From Paenibacillus borealis (GTDB taxonomy: Bacteria > Bacillota > Bacilli > Paenibacillales > Paenibacillaceae), in assembly GCF_000758665.1 (NCBI RefSeq), contig NZ_CP009285.1, positions 1,922,001 to 1,986,000 on the forward strand: a stretch of DNA of 64,000 nucleotides. Direction: 5' to 3'. The notes under the pieces were generated by a model. It had not been told where the DNA came from. It searched no databases and worked only from the letters and a program-made list of their open reading frames with translations. The position numbers were made by a program, and so were the translations under genes. Below are positions 9,293-17,868 of this stretch, piece by piece; within the stretch, counting starts at the first letter, position 1, and each line of letters opens with the position of its first letter.

Positions 9293-9653
9293 TACCGATG
9301 CACCTCCGTTTTCTGTAAAAAACTAGGAAGGACGTGTCCCTGCACGATCCCATCGGGACAGACAGGGAAGGCAACGAAATCACGCCGATCGATATCCTCG
9401 CCTCCGAGGCCGATGATGTGATTAAGGAGGCGATCTGAAGATTAAGAAGAGTAAGATCTATCGTAATCTTGATATTCTCGATGAACGTGAAAAGGAAGTC
9501 GTCGTTGGGCGCTTCGGCCTGGACACAGGAGGGGAAGAGCGGACGCGGCGGAAGATTGCGAAGGACCTCGGCATTAGTCGGAGTTATGTGTAGCGGATCG
9601 AGAAAAGGGCGCTGATGAAGCTGTATCATGAGTTTTATAAGGTGAAGAGGTGA
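9293..9653 (+). pseudogene. sigK-like remnant 1 (regions 3-4)
   Basis: Pieces of all three frames translate to the C-terminal two thirds of sporulation sigma factor [27 protein letters not shown], then [26 protein letters not shown] and RSYV, then ALMKLYHEFYK before a TGA at the normal place. It has lost its 5' half, carries frameshifts near 9430 and 9520, and has a TAG in place of the Ser codon after SRSYV. It cannot make a sigma factor. Three more remnants of the same gene occur at 10402, 17394 and 34866. Confidence 0.85.
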
Positions 9654-9666
9654 GGTAGGAAATTTG

Positions 9667-9720
9667 CCTGTAGGAAAGAGACATTAGATGTCTCGATCCT
9701 GCAGGTTGTTTGTGTTTTTT
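9667..9720 (+). terminator. Hairpin terminator attached to sigK remnant 1
   Basis: CCTGTAGGA pairs with TCCTGCAGG around an inner GAGAC/GTCTC stem, followed by TTGTTTGTGTTTTTT. It starts 13 bases after the remnant's stop codon. A hairpin of the same design and similar bases follows remnant 4, so it appears to travel with the sigK 3' end. Confidence 0.75.
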
Positions 9721-9829
9721 GATAAGAAATTCCAAAATCACTGTATTATCTGTATAGCTTGAAGCAGAGATAAAATGCGCTGTACTGTGGTACACTCGAA
9801 CTATAAGTGGGAAGTGAGGTGTTTGTGGA

Positions 9830-10279
9830 ATGATGAATCTTACGAAGGACCTTGCTAAATTGATCCGGTTAACGGGTGACCGGGCGAAAATGGATGCTAA
9901 AGCAAATGGAACATATATAGTTTATAAGACAAATGAGGGGCAAATTGTTAGAGAATATAGTACCGGTAAGATCGAGAAAATGAATGATCAGGATTCACAC
10001 ATGAATGAGACAAAGAGCACAATCCGCAACCTGATTGTTGACCGGCTTGGAGTAAGTGTGAATAAGCGGGACTTCACCGTAGAAACTACATTGGCGGGTG
10101 GTAACGTTATTAGGCAGATGAAAGATGCAAAGGAACAGGGCTTTGAAATCATTATGTTTTATGTGGGACTAGGGGATGTTCGGCTAAATATTGAACGTGT
10201 TGCTTTGCGAGTGAAGAATGGTGGTCATCATATTGAAACAGAGGATATTGTATTCTTGAAGCAGATAAAAGCGGGATAA
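9830..10279 (+). pseudogene. Antitoxin-like/zeta-toxin fusion lacking the kinase P-loop
   Basis: An open frame of 149 residues with GTGAGGTG upstream. Residues 65-145 match the middle of zeta-toxin/COG4185 kinases: FTVETTLAGG, then FYVGLGDVRLNIERV and RVKNGGHHIETEDI. The Walker A (GxxGxGKS/T) that should precede this is absent. Instead the first 55 residues (LTGDRAKMDAKANGTYIVYK ...) look like a separate small protein, plausibly the partner usually encoded just upstream. The simplest reading is a deletion that joined the small upstream gene to the middle of the toxin gene. The C-terminus is also cut short. Phosphotransfer is not expected. Low confidence attaches only to the identity of the N-terminal part. 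Confidence 0.7.
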
Positions 10280-10401
10280 AATATTATTTAAATGAACTGC
10301 CTGAATGGACACAAGAAATCAATCGGAAGCTACAAATTAAATATAAAACGCAAAAATAAACAAATTCGAATCAAGATCGATCGCAATTGGTTTATTTTTT
10401 T

Positions 10402-10690
10402 ACATCATATCGTGTCCACAACCTCAAGAAATTCGACAACTCAGGCGATGACATGGAGGACCTTATCTCCATCGGAACCATCGGGCTGATCAAGGCCATC
10501 GAGAGCTACCGCCCGAACAAGGGCACGAAGCTGGCTACTTTTGCCGCCCGGTGTATTGAAAACGAAATCCTGATGCACTTACGCAGCTTGTAAAAGACCC
10601 GAAAAGATGTGTCTCTGCATGATCCCATCGAACGGACAAAGAAGGTAACGAGATCACAATGGTCGATATCCTCGGCTCTGACGCAGATAC
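10402..10690 (+). pseudogene. sigK-like remnant 2 (regions 2-3)
   Basis: Sequence coding for [20 protein letters not shown], then [20 protein letters not shown] and [13 protein letters not shown] is typical sigma-K region 2. A TAA then replaces the next Lys codon, and [12 protein letters not shown] continues in frame before a frameshift near 10630. Homology ends at about 10690. It holds the middle of the gene, the part missing from remnant 1, although it lies downstream of that remnant; the two are therefore separate copies or a rearranged one. Confidence 0.85.
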
Positions 10691-10831
10691 AGGACCCATT
10701 ATTTCTATTTTGCCGTCCTTTACACGTATAGCGCTCTCCTGTTCAGCTGCATAAACATCAATCTCTTCAGACATGGGGAACAGGCAGCCTTGAACAAACA
10801 TGGCGAAGTCGCGTTAGAAAGAGATTCATAG

Positions 10832-10939
10832 GCCTTCATCAGCGGCCGTTTCTCTATTCAAAATTATGAGCATGAAGAAAAGACTGATTATCCTCTTGTG
10901 CAGAAGAAAGTCAGCCTTAAACTAGAAGTAGTGATCTAG
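10832..10939 (+). pseudogene. Unrecognised C-terminal coding fragment
   Basis: Frame ending at TAG 10937-10939 reads AFISGRFSIQNYEHEEKTDY and LVQKKVSLKLEVVI, with protein-like composition but no start codon or ribosome site. It abuts the convergent monooxygenase gene. It may be the 3' end of a deleted gene; I do not recognise the family. The preceding 140 bases (10691-10831) show no supported gene. Confidence 0.25.
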
Positions 10940-12276
10940 GCGATGGGTTGTATAAAATGTCCTGGAGAAGGACGTTTGAGGCCAAGGTGGTCACGTAACG
11001 TGGAACCTTCATATTCATTGCGGAATAATCCACGGTGTTGGAGTACCGGCACGACGTGATCGACGAACTCATCTAAGTCACCCGGCAGAACGGGCGGCAT
11101 AATATTAAAGCCATCGCAACCAAAATTGACGTACCATTCCTCCATCAGATCCGCCAGTTGCTCAGGTGTTCCGACGAATTGCATGTGGCCTCGCGCACCC
11201 AGCAATCGCCTGCCCAGTTCAATGATGGACAGGCCTTCAGTATGGGCTAAGTCCATAATAAGCTGTACCCGGCTCTTCATTCCGTTGCTCGCTTCAACTG
11301 GATTGGGAATCTCCGGAAGAGGGCCATCTGCCGGATAGCTGCTCAGATCGAACTGGAGGATTCCTGAAACCATCATAACGGCATCCTCTGGATCAATTAA
11401 TTCCAGCAGTTCCCGTTCCCGGCGGCGTGCTTCTTCCTCCGTTCCCCCCAGAATAGGGGATAAGCCCGGCATAATAAGGAGGCTGTCCGATTCACGACCA
11501 ACCGCAGCAATCTTCGCTTTTAAGGTGCGATAAAAGGACTGGGCGGCTGTGAGCGACTGCTGGGCGGTAAATATAATTTCACCAACCTGTGAGGCGAAGG
11601 CTTGGCCCGGCTCGGAAGATCCGGCTTGGATCAATACCGGATAGCCCTGCGGCGGACGGGGGGTAACCAGTGGCCCTTTGGATCTGTACCACGTTCCTTC
11701 GTAATCTACCGTATGCAACTTGGAGACATCCGCAAATATACCTGCCTTACGATCTAGGACAAGTGCATCATCATCCCAGCTGTCCCATAAGCGGGTAACG
11801 ACTTCAACGAACTCCGCAGCCATTTTGTATCGCAGGCTGTGCTCCGGATGCTTCTCCTTGCCAAAGTTATGTGCTTCGGCATCTACCTGAGAGGTAACAA
11901 TATTCCATCCCGCCCGGCCCCCGCTGAGCAGATCAAGTGTTGCCATTCTGCGTGCGACATGGAAGGGATCATTGTAAGTCGTTGATATAGTCGCTGTAAG
12001 TCCAACCTGAGAGGTGACCATCGACAAGGCGGAGAGCAGGGATACAGGATCGAGCATCCCCGCAGCAGCGCGGCCGGGATATATAAGATGAAGCAGATCA
12101 GCAAAGAAAATCATGTCAAACTTTCCGCGCTCGGCTGTCTTAGCCATCCGCTCATATAGCTTGATGTCAAACATCTGCTCAACACCTGAGGCAGGATGTC
12201 TCCAGCCCGCATGGTGATGGCCGGTGAAATACAGAAAGGCTCCTAGATGAAGCTGTCCGTTTCGTTTAGTAGTCAT
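10936..12276 (-). CDS. FMN-dependent monooxygenase, NtaA/SnaA/DszA family
   Basis: Protein of 446 residues with GGAGG upstream of the ATG. It has the luciferase-like TIM barrel of flavin monooxygenases that use reduced FMN from a separate reductase. Recognisable parts are LGAFLYFTGHHHAGWRHP at the start, FFADLLH, the TISTTYNDPFHVARRMATLD strand, GRAGWNIVTS and QAGSSEPGQAFA. This length and the GRAGWN motif separate the DszA/NtaA group from the shorter SsuD. It is the last gene of the sulfonate-type transporter operon, 61 bases after the permease, so it probably cleaves the imported organosulfur (or similar C-S/C-N) compound. The substrate cannot be set from sequence. Confidence 0.88.
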   Translation of the reverse strand: MTTKRNGQLHLGAFLYFTGHHHAGWRHPASGVEQMFDIKLYERMAKTAERGKFDMIFFADLLHLIYPGRAAAGMLDPVSLLSALSMVTSQVGLTATISTTYNDPFHVARRMATLDLLSGGRAGWNIVTSQVDAEAHNFGKEKHPEHSLRYKMAAEFVEVVTRLWDSWDDDALVLDRKAGIFADVSKLHTVDYEGTWYRSKGPLVTPRPPQGYPVLIQAGSSEPGQAFASQVGEIIFTAQQSLTAAQSFYRTLKAKIAAVGRESDSLLIMPGLSPILGGTEEEARRRERELLELIDPEDAVMMVSGILQFDLSSYPADGPLPEIPNPVEASNGMKSRVQLIMDLAHTEGLSIIELGRRLLGARGHMQFVGTPEQLADLMEEWYVNFGCDGFNIMPPVLPGDLDEFVDHVVPVLQHRGLFRNEYEGSTLRDHLGLKRPSPGHFIQPIA

Positions 12277-12337
12277 AGTAGGTCGCCTCCGTTATTTAAA
12301 GATGGGTAGTAGTAGTGAATAGCGGGTGTGGTCTGAA

Positions 12338-13186
12338 TCAGCCTTTATAGGCGCCACTCCACCTGGACAACCGGCGCTCGACACTCCGGACGCTAACATC
12401 CGATAGCTTACCTACCGTCATGAATACAATCAGACCGACGAAAACGATATCTGTATTGCTGAATACACGCGCATCCTGAATCATGTAGCCGATTCCGGAG
12501 CTTGCCCCCATCATCTCAGCGATGGCCAGAATCAGCCACGATGCGCTGACTGCAAGCCTTATGCCAAGAAGAATATTCGGCATTGCCGCAGGAATGACGA
12601 GAGCCGTCAGCTTCTGCCAAGGCGAGAACTGCAGTACGAGGGTTATCTCGTGCAGCTTGCGGTCCGCCACCCGTACCCCTAAAAAAGTATGGAAATAGAC
12701 AGGGAAGAAAGAGCCCAGTGCGATGAGCAGGATTTTGGAGAATTCTCCTACACCAAACCAAAGAATAAACAACGGGATAAGAGCCATCAGTGGTACGGTC
12801 CTCAGCATCTGCAGAGAAGGATCGAACGTACGTTCAGCCCATTTGCCAAGCCCTGTGAACAGACCCAGCATTAAACCGGTGATAGATCCAAGGAGGCAGC
12901 CTGCGGCTGCCCGAAATGCGCTGGACTCCAGATGCTTCAGTAACTCGCCGGAGGCGCATAACCGGAAGAAGGATTGAACAATCCGGGACGGGGCGGGCAA
13001 AGTCGTTGCGGAGACAAGCCCGAGCATAGCGACAGCTTGCCAGATCATAATTAGGCCAAGAGGGACGATCAACCCTTGAAGTCTTGTAGACCAGTTCCAG
13101 CTCCGTTCGGTTCCCTTCCTGCGCAACCTTTGCCTCAGATCCTTCTGAACTGTGATCGGCGGTGTCTTTTTAATCAGCTCGTTCAA
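12338..13186 (-). CDS. ABC transporter permease, SsuC/TauC type (second copy)
   Basis: Protein of 282 residues starting at TTG 13186, placed three bases after the previous stop with GGGAGGA upstream. It has about six membrane segments and the binding-protein-dependent permease loop that contacts the ATPase (EITLVLQFSPWQKLTALVIPAAMPNILLGIRL, given by its ends EITLVLQF and GIRL). It is a clear paralogue of the next permease in the operon (13188-13982); both share EFSK/ETSKVLLIA and GSSSGIGYMI/GYII. The pair likely forms a heterodimer, whereas classical SsuC is a homodimer. Confidence 0.88.
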   Translation of the reverse strand: MNELIKKTPPITVQKDLRQRLRRKGTERSWNWSTRLQGLIVPLGLIMIWQAVAMLGLVSATTLPAPSRIVQSFFRLCASGELLKHLESSAFRAAAGCLLGSITGLMLGLFTGLGKWAERTFDPSLQMLRTVPLMALIPLFILWFGVGEFSKILLIALGSFFPVYFHTFLGVRVADRKLHEITLVLQFSPWQKLTALVIPAAMPNILLGIRLAVSASWLILAIAEMMGASSGIGYMIQDARVFSNTDIVFVGLIVFMTVGKLSDVSVRSVERRLSRWSGAYKG

Positions 13187-13187
13187 A

Positions 13188-13982
13188 TCAGAATCCTCCC
13201 TTTCGATGATCCTGCCAGCGCAGCAGGCGCAATTCCGATAGCTTCACTATGGAGTCAGTGAGCTTACCGATAGCGGCAAATACGATAATCCCGACAAAAA
13301 TCACCGCTGTGAGCGAGAAGGATCTTGCATCATTAATAATGTAACCGATCCCCGAGCTGGAGCCCATTAGTTCTGCTACGACCAGTGCCAGCCAGCTGAC
13401 GCCAATCGATAGCCTTATCCCTAGAAAGATGGACGGTAAAGAAGCGGGCAAAATGAGATTAAGGACTGTTTGAGCTTTTGAAAATTGTAGTACACTGGCG
13501 ACATCGAACAAGTCATTATTCACAGAACGGACCCCGAGAAAAGTGTTTACATAGAGGGGGAAAAATGCCGCCTTGGCGATTAGAAGGACTTTCGATGTCT
13601 CATCGAAGCCGAACCAGAGAATAAACAAAGGAGCCACCGCCAAATGGGGAAGCGTGCGAAGGAGCTGGATAGCAGGGTCCAGCAGCCGCTCCGCCTTTAG
13701 TGAGAAGCCGATCCAAAGTCCTGCCGCGAGCCCAAGCCCGCCGCCCAGCAAGAAACCTAAGGTCGCACGTTGCCCGGATATTAACAGATTGCTCCATAGT
13801 TCACCGGAGCTAGCCATGTCGGTAAATGCCTTCCATATCGTCATAGGAGGAGGGAGAAGGACAGCGTTCACTATGCCCTGTGAGGTGACATAATGCCACA
13901 CTGCCAGAATAGACAAAGGTACAAGCATGCCTATCAGTCTGTTGGCGAAGGAAATCGATAGCTTGCGTTTGGGAACAGACAT
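13188..13982 (-). CDS. ABC transporter permease, SsuC/TauC type (first copy)
   Basis: Protein of 264 residues, ATG with GAAGGAG upstream. The sequence has an N-terminal membrane segment (LIGMLVPLSILAVWHYV), a core with FILWFGFDETSKVLL, and the coupling helix VASVLQFSKAQTVLNLILP, followed by GSSSGIGYIINDA, all as in the SsuC/TauC/nitrate family. It sits between the binding protein and the second permease in the same operon and with short gaps. With the ATPase 15111-15875 and the lipoprotein 14010-15080 it makes up an importer for sulfonates or related anions. Confidence 0.88.
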   Translation of the reverse strand: MSVPKRKLSISFANRLIGMLVPLSILAVWHYVTSQGIVNAVLLPPPMTIWKAFTDMASSGELWSNLLISGQRATLGFLLGGGLGLAAGLWIGFSLKAERLLDPAIQLLRTLPHLAVAPLFILWFGFDETSKVLLIAKAAFFPLYVNTFLGVRSVNNDLFDVASVLQFSKAQTVLNLILPASLPSIFLGIRLSIGVSWLALVVAELMGSSSGIGYIINDARSFSLTAVIFVGIIVFAAIGKLTDSIVKLSELRLLRWQDHRKGGF

Positions 13983-14009
13983 AATTTCGTTCTCTCCTTC
14001 ACAACTGAA

Positions 14010-15080
14010 TTAAGATTTACTCTCCTCGGCATACTGCTTGAGTGCTTCCTCGATAAAACGGTTGTCGAATACTTTACTAACTTCTACCTCATTACGTATG
14101 GTGCCAAGCTTATATTGAAAGTCTGCCGTAGCTTGCTGTTGGCTGATCGTCTCAGGGCTTACGGGCACATTAATATAGGTTGAACGATCCAAAAAGCCTT
14201 TCATCAGCTCTACGGGAATTTTATTCTCGTCGGCATAACGCTTCAACGCCTCTTCGTTGTTTTCCGACTGCCAGTGAATTGCCTTTTCAATTACCTTAAG
14301 GTAAGCCACAATAAGCTCGGGGTACTTATCCGCAAATTCGCTGCGCACCAGCTGAAAGGATGGAGACAGCAGGCCAGCGCTTTCCCCGTCTGCAATAATG
14401 CGCGCCTTGCCCGTCATCGTGTTCAACGTTATACTCGGATCCCACACAGACCATGCATCTACTTTGCCTGCGTCGAAAGCGGCCTGGGTTTCGTCGGGCT
14501 GAAGTTGAATAATTTGTAGATCGGAATCCTTAAGCCCCTCCTTTTCCAGCAGCTGGTACAGGAAATTGAAGGCATTGCTTCCCTTAGTAACAGCTACTTT
14601 CTTGCCCTTTAGATCGGCCACGGTCTGAATGGTACTGTTATTAGGAACGAGCAGAGCCACGTTGTTCTTGCCGCTTAGGGTTTGCGAGATAATTGTGAAA
14701 TCAATGCCCGCAGCTTGTGCCGCAATCGGAGGCAGGTTGCCCATACCGGCAAAGTCTAGGTGATTGGATGCCATTGCTTCGACCATCGGCGGCCCGCTTT
14801 GGAATTCGGAGAACTCAACCTTTGCCCCATATTTGCTAAAAGCCTCGTCTAACCATTTCATCTCTTGGATCTTACCGAACAATCCACCTTTACCCTGATA
14901 GCCAATACGAACCGTGACGCCTTCATAGGAAGGGCTCGCAACCTCACTTCCAGATGCAGAAGGCGAAGAAGAAGTCGGGGACGAGGTGTCGCTGTTGTTA
15001 TTAGTGTTGCTGCTGCCGCAACCTGAAACTGTTATAAGGAATGTGATTAACGCCAGGAAGGTAACTATTTTAGTTTTCAT
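14010..15080 (-). CDS. Sulfonate/nitrate-type ABC substrate-binding lipoprotein
   Basis: Protein of 356 residues. The start is the ATG at 15080, because AAGGAG lies eight bases before it; an ATG six codons further up overlaps that site. A lipoprotein signal ends at VSGC (about residue 20), then a Ser/Asn-rich tether. The mature part is an NMT1/SsuA-like periplasmic binding fold: VRIGYQGKGGLFGKIQEMKW, VEFSEFQSGPPMVEAMASNH, LDFAGMGNLPPIAAQA, and LKGKKVAVTKGSNAFNFL. FAGMGNLPP is the usual ligand-loop of alkanesulfonate binders (GVGDIGPP-like). It is expected on the outer face of the membrane, feeding the two permeases. Confidence 0.9.
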   Translation of the reverse strand: MKTKIVTFLALITFLITVSGCGSSNTNNNSDTSSPTSSSPSASGSEVASPSYEGVTVRIGYQGKGGLFGKIQEMKWLDEAFSKYGAKVEFSEFQSGPPMVEAMASNHLDFAGMGNLPPIAAQAAGIDFTIISQTLSGKNNVALLVPNNSTIQTVADLKGKKVAVTKGSNAFNFLYQLLEKEGLKDSDLQIIQLQPDETQAAFDAGKVDAWSVWDPSITLNTMTGKARIIADGESAGLLSPSFQLVRSEFADKYPELIVAYLKVIEKAIHWQSENNEEALKRYADENKIPVELMKGFLDRSTYINVPVSPETISQQQATADFQYKLGTIRNEVEVSKVFDNRFIEEALKQYAEESKS

Positions 15081-15110
15081 TTTTGATCTCCTTATCATGA
15101 AGAATCTATT

Positions 15111-15875
15111 TTATATTCCGGCACCTTTATCAAACGGCGGACCATCAATTTTCTCGAATTCATTCAGCACCAGGCTTCGATATTCCTGAAACGAAGGATT
15201 GCTTCGTTTACGAGGATGAGGAAGATCAATGTCGATAATACTCCGGATATGTCCCGGGCGTGGGTTCATGATCACAACGCGTTCCCCAAGAAAAACCGCC
15301 TCATCTAAATCATGTGTGACAAAGAGCATCGTTGTCCGGTTGCGTTCCCAGATCTCCAGCAGAACCTCTTGCATATGGGATCGGGTAAAAGCGTCCAGCG
15401 CGCCAAATGGCTCGTCAAGAAGCAGAACATCGGGTTTCCGCAGCAATGCCCTGGCTATGGCAACCCGTTGTGCCATCCCGCCGGAGAGCTCACGCGGATA
15501 TGCCTTTTCAAAGCCCTGCAGCCGGACCAAATCGATTAACTCGTCAACACGCCTGCGGACTTCGGATTTGTGGAGCGACAGGTTAGCGGCGATATTCTTC
15601 TCCACGGTGAACCATGGGAAGAGCCGGGGTTCTTGAAAAATGAAGCCCTTTTCGATTCCTGGTTTTTCTATGGCTTTACCGTTGAGTTCCACTTTGCCCT
15701 GGTACCTAGTGTCTAAGCCTGCAATGATTTTTAGAAGCGTGCTTTTTCCGCAGCCGCTGGGGCCAATAAAAGTCACCAACTGCCCCTTTTGAACGTTCAG
15801 CCCGATGTCATGCAAAGCTACGACATTACCGGTTGGTGATTCAAATGTTTTGTTTAGATGTTCAATGGTCAGCAG
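15111..15875 (-). CDS. Sulfonate-type ABC transporter ATPase, apparent CTG start
   Basis: ABC ATPase of the SsuB/TauB group: Walker [11 protein letters not shown]-loop [12 protein letters not shown], signature [15 protein letters not shown], Walker [13 protein letters not shown] and switch [10 protein letters not shown]. No ATG, GTG or TTG gives a full N-terminus; the first such codon (TTG, 15815) would cut off the first strand. The frame continues upstream as [20 protein letters not shown], exactly what SsuB needs, and begins at CTG 15875, eight bases after AAGGAG. I therefore propose a CTG start giving 254 residues. It is the first gene of the operon that continues to 10936. Confidence 0.85.
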   Translation of the reverse strand: MLTIEHLNKTFESPTGNVVALHDIGLNVQKGQLVTFIGPSGCGKSTLLKIIAGLDTRYQGKVELNGKAIEKPGIEKGFIFQEPRLFPWFTVEKNIAANLSLHKSEVRRRVDELIDLVRLQGFEKAYPRELSGGMAQRVAIARALLRKPDVLLLDEPFGALDAFTRSHMQEVLLEIWERNRTTMLFVTHDLDEAVFLGERVVIMNPRPGHIRSIIDIDLPHPRKRSNPSFQEYRSLVLNEFEKIDGPPFDKGAGI

Positions 15876-15970
15876 GTAGACCCCTCCTTATTATGCTCAT
15901 AGTTTTACTTGGATTTAATTTTAAATAAAAAAGCTTGTTCTCCAGTGGACTGGACGAATCAGCCTTATTC

Positions 15971-15996
15971 ACAAACCGAATGATCAATCGGTTTGT
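15971..15996. promoter_or_regulatory. TetR-type operator palindrome
   Basis: ACAAACCGA and TCGGTTTGT are perfect inverted arms separated by eight bases. The site lies between the TetR gene and the first transporter gene, 95 bases before the latter, where an operator is expected. It probably controls the sulfonate-type operon. Confidence 0.75.
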
Positions 15997-16020
15997 CATA
16001 ACGTATTATTACTCAATAAG

Positions 16021-16063
16021 AAAGAAGATGTCAAGATGATTTTTCCATCTTGACATCTTCTTT
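16021..16063 (-). terminator. Strong hairpin terminator of the TetR gene
   Basis: An 18-base perfect inverted repeat (arm GAAGATGTCAAGATG plus three A/T pairs) with a seven-base loop overlaps the TetR stop codon. It separates the regulator from the transporter operon that it is thought to control. Confidence 0.85.
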
Positions 16064-16667
16064 AATCCATCCGTTTTCTTTTATCCAGCAGATGCATGAC
16101 TCCTTCAACACGAATAGGGGCCGGCACTTCAGCGCCTGGCATCCGTTGTAAGGTCAAACCTTGGATCAGGCTGACGAAATAAAAGGCCAACTCCAACGGA
16201 TCACCATCAATAATGGTCTCTTCCTTCTGTCCTTGCTTGATAATGTTCGTGATAGGAACCAAGTTGCGTGTGAAACGTTCCGTTACCTGGCTGCGCGTGC
16301 TGGGAAGGGAGGTTTCGGATAACCGGGCACTATGTATTAGAAGGGTATGCGCCCAGTGGTTTCGTGTGGATAACCAGCCCGAACATATCAAGGACAGTTT
16401 ATCTAACGCGGGTAATTCCAAAGCCTCTGTCTCAGATACGAATTGGCCGTAAGCGGTTTGTCCTCGTCTCAAAATTTCGTCAAATATCTCGTCCTTTGAC
16501 TTGAAATAGTGATAAATATTTCCTACGCTAACCTTGGAGGCAACTGCAATATCATTGATGCTCACAGACCCGATTCCCTTCAGGGCTATCACTTCCAAAG
16601 CACAATCCAGAATTTGATTAAGTCGCTTTTCTCGTGAAATTTGGTCTTTCTCGGCGTTTCTTGCCAT
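16062..16667 (-). CDS. TetR-family transcriptional regulator
   Basis: Protein of 201 residues, ATG with AAAGGAGA upstream. The N-terminal helix-turn-helix is standard TetR: RLNQILDCALEVIALKGIGS, then SINDIAVASKVSVGNIYHYF and KSKDEIFDEIL. The C-terminal ligand domain is not assigned. It is transcribed in the same direction as the sulfonate-type operon and ends in its own terminator, with a 26-base palindrome between the two. By position it is the likely repressor of that operon; the effector would be the imported compound or a product. Confidence 0.88.
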   Translation of the reverse strand: MARNAEKDQISREKRLNQILDCALEVIALKGIGSVSINDIAVASKVSVGNIYHYFKSKDEIFDEILRRGQTAYGQFVSETEALELPALDKLSLICSGWLSTRNHWAHTLLIHSARLSETSLPSTRSQVTERFTRNLVPITNIIKQGQKEETIIDGDPLELAFYFVSLIQGLTLQRMPGAEVPAPIRVEGVMHLLDKRKRMD

Positions 16668-16834
16668 TCCAGCTTCTCCTTTCCATACTGTTAAACTGCT
16701 TCGTTTAGGAGATAGATCAATAAACTTTCTTATATTTATAATGAAGTATAACTCATAGAAGTGGAATGAATAAAGAACAGCATGTTTGACGCGAAGGAGT
16801 CCAATTCTATTATCCTGCAGCTCTGGAGAAACGT

Positions 16835-17311
16835 GTGGACCGGGTAGACTCCTTTTTACGCAGCCAGAAAAACAATCCTGCCGTTTATATTCAGTATATT
16901 CTTGCGAACAGACTTGAGGATGAATCAGGAGCGATTATGGAGCAGCTGATGAGCAAATATAAGCGGGTAACGGTACAGGCAACGTACAAGGCGGCGTATG
17001 GACTTTACCGCAAAGATATGGCTGCTGTTCAGGAAGCCGTGCCGCATATCCGCTATTCTGATTACCGGGCATACTACGAAACGGTTCTGCTGTTGGAGGA
17101 CGGGAAAGCTGCTCAGGCGCGGGAACATCTTGAGTCAATCAGGAAGCAATGGATGAGATTAGCGCTGCTGGCAGAAATTGAACTCAAAGCAGGCAACAGC
17201 GAAACCGCTATCAAGCATGCCAGGGAAGCAGTAGACGCTTCGAGAGGCATCCAGCGTTATGTGTTACATAAGGAATACGAAAGAACGTTACCGCAAGCTG
17301 TTGAAGCATGA
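16835..17311 (+). pseudogene. N-terminally truncated TPR-like protein gene
   Basis: The open part encodes 158 residues from GTG 16835, but coding sequence clearly continues upstream in frame (GVQFYYPAALEKRVDRVD) to a TGA at 16785-16787, with no usable start codon or ribosome site. Two helix-turn-helix repeats of TPR type are visible (YRAYYETVLLLEDGKAAQAR and LALLAEIELKAGNSETAIKH). The missing part would likely include an N-terminal membrane anchor. No family name can be given. The gene looks beheaded by the same kind of deletion that left debris elsewhere in this stretch. Confidence 0.55.
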
Positions 17312-17393
17312 GTTATTAAATACATACATTTATTGAGATCTAACCCAACTGGAAGTTACTATGCAGCATCAAATAGATCATAACTGGGAAACA

Positions 17394-17710
17394 GAACTTG
17401 GCAACTATTGCGGCCCGCTGTATTGAAAACGACCTTCGCTCGCTGAAAAAGACCCGTAAAGACGTCTCTCTCCACGAGCCGATTAGTACGGACAAAGAGG
17501 GCAACGAGATCACGCTGATTGATATTCTCGATATTCTGGATGAACGGGAGAAGGAAGTCGTCGTCGGCCGCTTCGGTTTGGACCCGGAGGGGAAGAGCGG
17601 ACGCAGCGGGAGATTGCGAAGGAACTGGGGGTCTCACGGAGTTACGTGTCGCGGATAGAGAAAGGGCGCTGATGAAGCTGTATCATGAGTTTTATAAGGC
17701 GGAGCGGTGA
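17394..17710 (+). pseudogene. sigK-like remnant 3 (regions 2-4, internal deletion)
   Basis: Codes for [12 protein letters not shown], then [20 protein letters not shown] and EITLIDIL, then jumps straight to [21 protein letters not shown]. The segment normally between (the EADDV ... KIEKSKIY stretch) is missing, and the junction lies in a repeated GATATTCT, as expected for deletion between short repeats. Two one-base losses near 17600 and 17662 break the frame before [14 protein letters not shown] and ALMKLYHEFYKAER, which ends in TGA. Not functional. Confidence 0.85.
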
Positions 17711-17825
17711 GCATCATGTAACAATATAAAGTTGGAACTGTTAACAATAGAGCCTAATAATAGCTGTGACCTTCTTAATACGTTGAACACCTGATTAGGA
17801 AAATTAAAGCCTGGGGATCACGGTG

Positions 17826-17868
17826 AAAAGGGTCTTTGAATCCAACTAGAGGATTTAAAGACCCTTTT
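17826..17868. terminator. Bidirectional terminator after the TetR gene
   Basis: AAAGGGTCTTT and AAAGACCCTTT form an 11-base stem extended by AATCC/GGATT. It overlaps the end of the minus-strand TetR gene and has T runs on both sides, so it can stop transcription from either strand. Confidence 0.8.

Noticed and set aside
10387..10593. Open frame that could be taken for a live small sigma factor
   Set aside because: It covers only sigma region 2, ends at an in-frame TAA inside the sigma-K homology and lacks a proper start; it is a remnant.
10535..10801. Minus-strand open frame of 88 codons (FVQGCLFPMSEEIDVYAAEQ) with some protein-like look
   Set aside because: More than half of it is antisense to the sigK remnant and there is no ribosome site; the first forty codons may be gene debris but cannot be named.
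15890..15970. Possible riboswitch (S-box-like) leader before the sulfonate-type operon
   Set aside because: The leader is short and AT-rich, with none of the paired elements or conserved S-box bases; the operator palindrome explains regulation better.
17398..17658. Open frame of 86 codons with sigma-K likeness
   Set aside because: The last third is out of frame with the sigma-K sequence and no DNA-binding region 4 is encoded; a remnant.
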